A DNA stretch of 64,000 nt from Perognathus longimembris pacificus (taxonomy: Eukaryota; Chordata; Mammalia; Rodentia; Heteromyidae): NCBI RefSeq assembly GCF_023159225.1, contig NC_063181.1, positions 13,351,606 through 13,415,605 of the forward strand. The letters run 5' to 3'. The notes under the pieces were generated by a model that had not been told where the DNA came from, ran no database searches, and saw only the letters and a program-made list of their open reading frames with translations. The stretch's first letter is position 1; every line of letters begins with the position of its first letter. A program made the translations under genes and the position numbers. This document shows positions 60,271-64,000 of this stretch, piece after piece.

Positions 60271-62059
60271 GGAATATTTTCAACACAATTTAATCATGCT
60301 TAACATGTATTTCCCAGAAAAATGTAATACAGTGTCATCAAAACTCAATAGTTTCTTCTTGCAACAAAACAATATTCTCTTATAAGCAATAATGTTCTGT
60401 GTGTGTGTGAGAGAGAGAGATTATGCTTCATAGAAGGAAAAATGAAATATTCCTATCACAAATGCACAAGGCTAACTAAAAGCTCAAACTTACAGGCTGG
60501 ATAGATAGGCAGATGGTGGGGAAAATGGATCAATAGGAAATGCTGCTTTACTCTTATTTTTGTTTTTACTTCCTTTGGAATTCTCATTTTGTAAGTGTGG
60601 CAAGTTTTCAATATCTAAAAATTGTATTTTATGATTTGCATATTTTAAAAGCATAGCATTGTATTCTACTGTACTCATTCTTATTGGAAAGCCATTTTAA
60701 GGTCACATATATCTACAAAGAATAAAAAATAGTCTAAGATGATTTACTAGATGAGGCAATATAATACAGACTCATTCAGATTATTATTTTATCTGATAGA
60801 CTAGCAGATTAATCTTTAATGGCAAAAGACAGACAGTAGAGGTTGCAGAAGGTTAGACAGTAATCAAAAATGCATATTTAATCAGATGAATTCCATTCAG
60901 GAACCTGCCAAGAACTGCTTTTAACTCTTGCATAATATTAATAGAAGGCATGTCTGCTATTGCAATCAATTCTAGTCACCATTAAGAAAATTACTGTGGA
61001 GTAAAGATGAAGTCATAAGCTCAAAGGTTGGTACATTTGGTAATCATGTAAAATCATAAAAACAGACTGCTTTGCAAGAATGACAGAAAAATCTGAGAAA
61101 AGTGGGTGAATTTTCAAGTTCATGAGGCATTAACTTCAGAAAAGTTTTTACAATAAATATAATGAAATAAGTATTCCAGTCTGTATTCTTCCTTCTACAG
61201 TATAAACACACAATTTTACAATGCATCAGACTTTTACTATTTGTGAGAAAGAACAATAAAAGCTCAATGAATTTATATTATGGGTACTAGATTCAAAGTA
61301 GTTAAGAGTTTTATAAAAGCACTGTAATTTAAAAGTAATGCTGATAAACTTCTTAAATTGTATTATATTTTAAGTAGTATGATTTCTTAGTAACCACTTT
61401 ATTGCTATGTAAATGCTATGCACATAACATAAATGTTTACCCATTTATGTTTAAATGTTTATCCATTTCTAATTTGAATGAAAACACTAGGAAATATCTT
61501 TATATGTATTGTCTTAAAATATTTTATATGGCTCAAGCCTTTGTCTTGACCTTAATAATAAATTAAATCTTTTGTTTATAAAAAATACATAATACTTAAA
61601 ATTTTATAAAATTTCTTTCTTACAGTTTGCCATAAATGATCATTTTGTTTTAGCAAGGTCATCTCCTTAGAGATTAATGATTTTTCAGTTAATTTATCTA
61701 TAATTAAAGAGTTGCCTCCAGATAGGGAATGAGATTTCTATTGTGTATATTAATGAGTGAAATTAAATAATGGTGAAATTGAAAAGCCCTGTTCCATGAA
61801 AATATTATTTATAATAAAGAAAAATATTTTTGAAATCATAAGGATTGACTGCTCCTCTATATATTAAATATGTGAGTATATTAAATGAGCTAAACTATAG
61901 TAAAACAACATTTTAGTAAAGTTAAAAAATTGCTTGTATTATTAGTAAGTTTTCTAACAGTAATTGAGTTGTTTAAACATATAAATTCCTGTGATGAAGG
62001 TTAAAACAATTGCAATAGTATTCCAAGGACAATTCTGAGTACACTTGTAACAAGTTACA

Positions 62060-63190
62060 AAAAACAAGCCACTTAAAAATTGGGCAATAGGGCTGGGGAT
62101 ATGGCCTAGTGGCAAGAGTGCCTGCCTCATATACATGAGGCCCTGGGTTCGATTCCCCAGCACCACATATACAGAAAATGGCCAGAAGTGGCGCTGTGGC
62201 TCAAGTGGCAGAGTGCTAGCCTTGAGCAAAAAGAAGCCAGGGACAGTGCTCAGGCCCTGAGTCCAAGCCCCAGGACTGGCAAAAAAAAAAAAAAAAAAAA
62301 AAAATGGGCAATAGATCTCCATAGACATTTCTTAAAAGAAGGCAGACAGATAAATAGCAACAGTTATAATTTTTTTTTAAAAATGTCAACACTATTAATC
62401 ATAGTGAATCACAAGTCAAGACACATTGCACTGTAAGAATGACTGTTATCAAAATGTCAAATGATAATTGCTGGATAGGATGTGGGGAAAAAAAGAGTCC
62501 ATGCACAGGTAGTAAAATTATCCACCATTATGGAGGACTATAATATCAGTAGGTAGATTTCTAAAACACTTAAAATTGAACTATTAGATGATAAGCAAAC
62601 TATCATATGATGTACAGTCTCACTGCTGATTAAGTATCTAAAGGAAATGGAATCCATGGGTCAAAGGAACATATGCACTCTATGGCTCCTACAACCATGC
62701 TCAATGTAGCCGATAAATTAAAACAAGCTAAGCGACCATCAGGTGATGGTTCATTGTGTAATGTGAGTGAAGCCAGGCCCAGCAAAACAAGTAACAACAC
62801 ATGATCACACTAACATGGGAATTGCACATATTTGGATCATACAATTTAACAATAAAATAGTAGTTAGCCACCAGAAACTGGGAGAGGACAAGAAAGGAAG
62901 AGGGATGAGGAAAGGATGGTCAAGGGCTGCTGGATTGTAGTCTGATGGGTCTGAGCATTCCTGGTGAGCACTTGTGCGCTGATGATGGTTATGGGTATTG
63001 GGCTGTGAATTTCAAAAAGCTAGAGTGGAATTTGGAAGTTTTGATCCTAAAGAGGTGAGACGTGGTGGGAGCAATAGATAAAATTAACCCAATTTAAACA
63101 GCATAAATGTGAACATTATATGAAAATAGTATTATAAACTCCTTAAATCTATACATTTCTTTTATATTCATTAAAACCAAATTTTAAAAT
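62060..63190 (+). mobile_element. L1 3'-end relic, split by a SINE
   Basis: Late ORF2 (CAAGCCACTTAAAAATTGGG; GCTGGATAGGATGTGGGGAA) and 3'UTR (GCCACCAGAAACTGGGAGAG; ATTCCTGGTGAGCACTTGTG) of an old L1. An IDL SINE sits in it at 62091-62304. Confidence 0.85.
62091..62304 (+). mobile_element. IDL-type dimeric SINE
   Basis: Full-length plus-strand copy close to the family consensus, with a pure 25-base A tail. TGGGCAATAG is repeated on both sides (62081-62090 and 62305-62314). Confidence 0.97.
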
Positions 63191-64000
63191 GAGAACACAT
63201 ATGTACTTGAAATACATGTAGAATATTATGTATCATGTTTTCTTGAAGTTCAATAATCATGAATTGTCATGGATGATATGAGTTTTAAGAGTTTGGAAAG
63301 CAGTGGGGTACAGTGCAAATAATGAATAAATATGAGTATCCTGATTTCATCTTTTTCCAATGAAACATAATAGATTTTCTATTTCAGTGATTCCATTTCC
63401 TGAGATAATTAATATAAATACTAGAGTTATCATATCAGAGAAATCCAGCTGCTTATTCTCAGAGCTTCAAATTAATGTTCCATATACACATTGTGTCCAT
63501 GAGCAATGTATCATAAACCTTAAAATGAAGTAAATTAAGTTACATTTTCATAAAGTAAGCCTGATCTCATTGTCATGTCACAATTAAACAGGCCACTAAT
63601 ACTCAGCTTGTTGGACAAAAATGAAATGACTCTCTTGATGGAAGGAACAATCAGTTTTCAGAGAGAGCTTTCAAAGTGTGGGAAGCATGCATGCTGTCAC
63701 ATAACATGTCAGAGTCTCATGCTGGGATTCTAAGGCCAAGGTAATGAAAGGAGAGACAGAAAAACAAATCAACAAAAACAACCTCAAGGATGGAGTGGGG
63801 GCTCTGAAATGGTATCAGTGTTCCAACAGTGCTTAAAGGAGGAACAGTACCCCTACAAATATTATACAGAACCCAGGAGATTGTCATAAGCAGACATTCA
63901 TTGGAATGTAAATTACGATCAGCATACATACAACTTACAAAAATCCATCAATGGACTATAAATGTAGCTGCTATATGTAGGATATAAGTAAATAGATTGA

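Larger units (their letters stand above)
33030..64000 (-). other. SPOCK3: SPOCK3 gene (testican-3), 3' part
   Basis: The 3' half of the testican-3 gene on the minus strand: five coding exons, introns of about 2.9, 3.7, 4.2 and 6.2 kb, a 3'UTR, and at least 11.7 kb of the next upstream intron reaching the right edge. The spliced reading frame is continuous and open across all five exons, about 236 residues including split codons. The identity rests on the acidic C-terminal tail and the exact run of residues around the EF-hands and the CWCV motif. SPOCK1 and SPOCK2 have different C-termini. Exons for the signal peptide, N-terminal domain and follistatin-like/Kazal region must lie beyond base 64000. 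Confidence 0.95.
52283..64000 (-). other. SPOCK3: SPOCK3 intron, partial
   Basis: At least 11.7 kb, running off the right edge. It contains the repeats listed separately. Stretches 53793-54550, 56166-58290, 58333-59344, 60271-62059 and 63191-64000 hold nothing that I recognise. I searched for the next upstream SPOCK3 exon and saw no match. Confidence 0.8.

Overview
This window is mammalian nuclear DNA: AT-rich, mostly non-coding, with spliced exons and many retrotransposon copies. The SINE content points to a rodent. One abundant family is a dimeric tRNA-derived SINE whose left half resembles ID. A second, older family is B1-dID (a 7SL-derived B1 half fused to an ID half). I saw no B2 or B4. 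Together this best fits a castorimorph, probably a geomyoid such as a kangaroo rat, pocket mouse or pocket gopher. The species assignment is an inference.

The only cellular gene I can support is SPOCK3 (testican-3, a secreted Ca2+-binding proteoglycan), on the minus strand. Its last five coding exons lie at 52163-52282, 45698-45919, 41415-41477, 37536-37673 and 34507-34676. All five have AG/GT boundaries (the last has the acceptor and the stop), and all internal junctions use the same codon phase (one base before, two after). They encode the end of the extracellular Ca2+-binding domain with two EF-hands, the thyroglobulin type-1 domain with its CWCV motif, and the acidic C-terminal tail. A 3'UTR of about 1.4 kb follows, with two candidate AATAAA signals. 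The upstream exons (signal peptide, N-terminal domain, follistatin/Kazal part) are off the right edge.

Left to right: 1-5260 is a dead L1 entering from the left edge, with an IDL SINE inside its ORF1 relic. 5.3-11.2 kb is intergenic with a few SINE relics. 11220-16174 is a complete endogenous retrovirus structure: two LTRs about 4.5% diverged, a tRNA-Phe-type primer binding site, a polypurine tract and a 5-bp target duplication, but no recognisable gag, pol or env. 16480-18010 is a 5'-truncated L1. 18-33 kb is intergenic DNA downstream of SPOCK3. 33-64 kb is the SPOCK3 3' half; its introns carry SINEs, L1 relics, two MLT1-type LTRs, MIRs and microsatellites.

I found no new enzymatic, defence or regulatory system. 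The points worth a second look are structural: two tailless 3'-truncated SINE insertions with target duplications; an 85-bp retrocopy of an mRNA 3' end; a 36-bp perfect direct repeat beside a perfect palindrome; a B1-dID insertion whose tail became a microsatellite ending a few bases from a SPOCK3 splice donor; and an L1 relic abutting a SPOCK3 splice acceptor.
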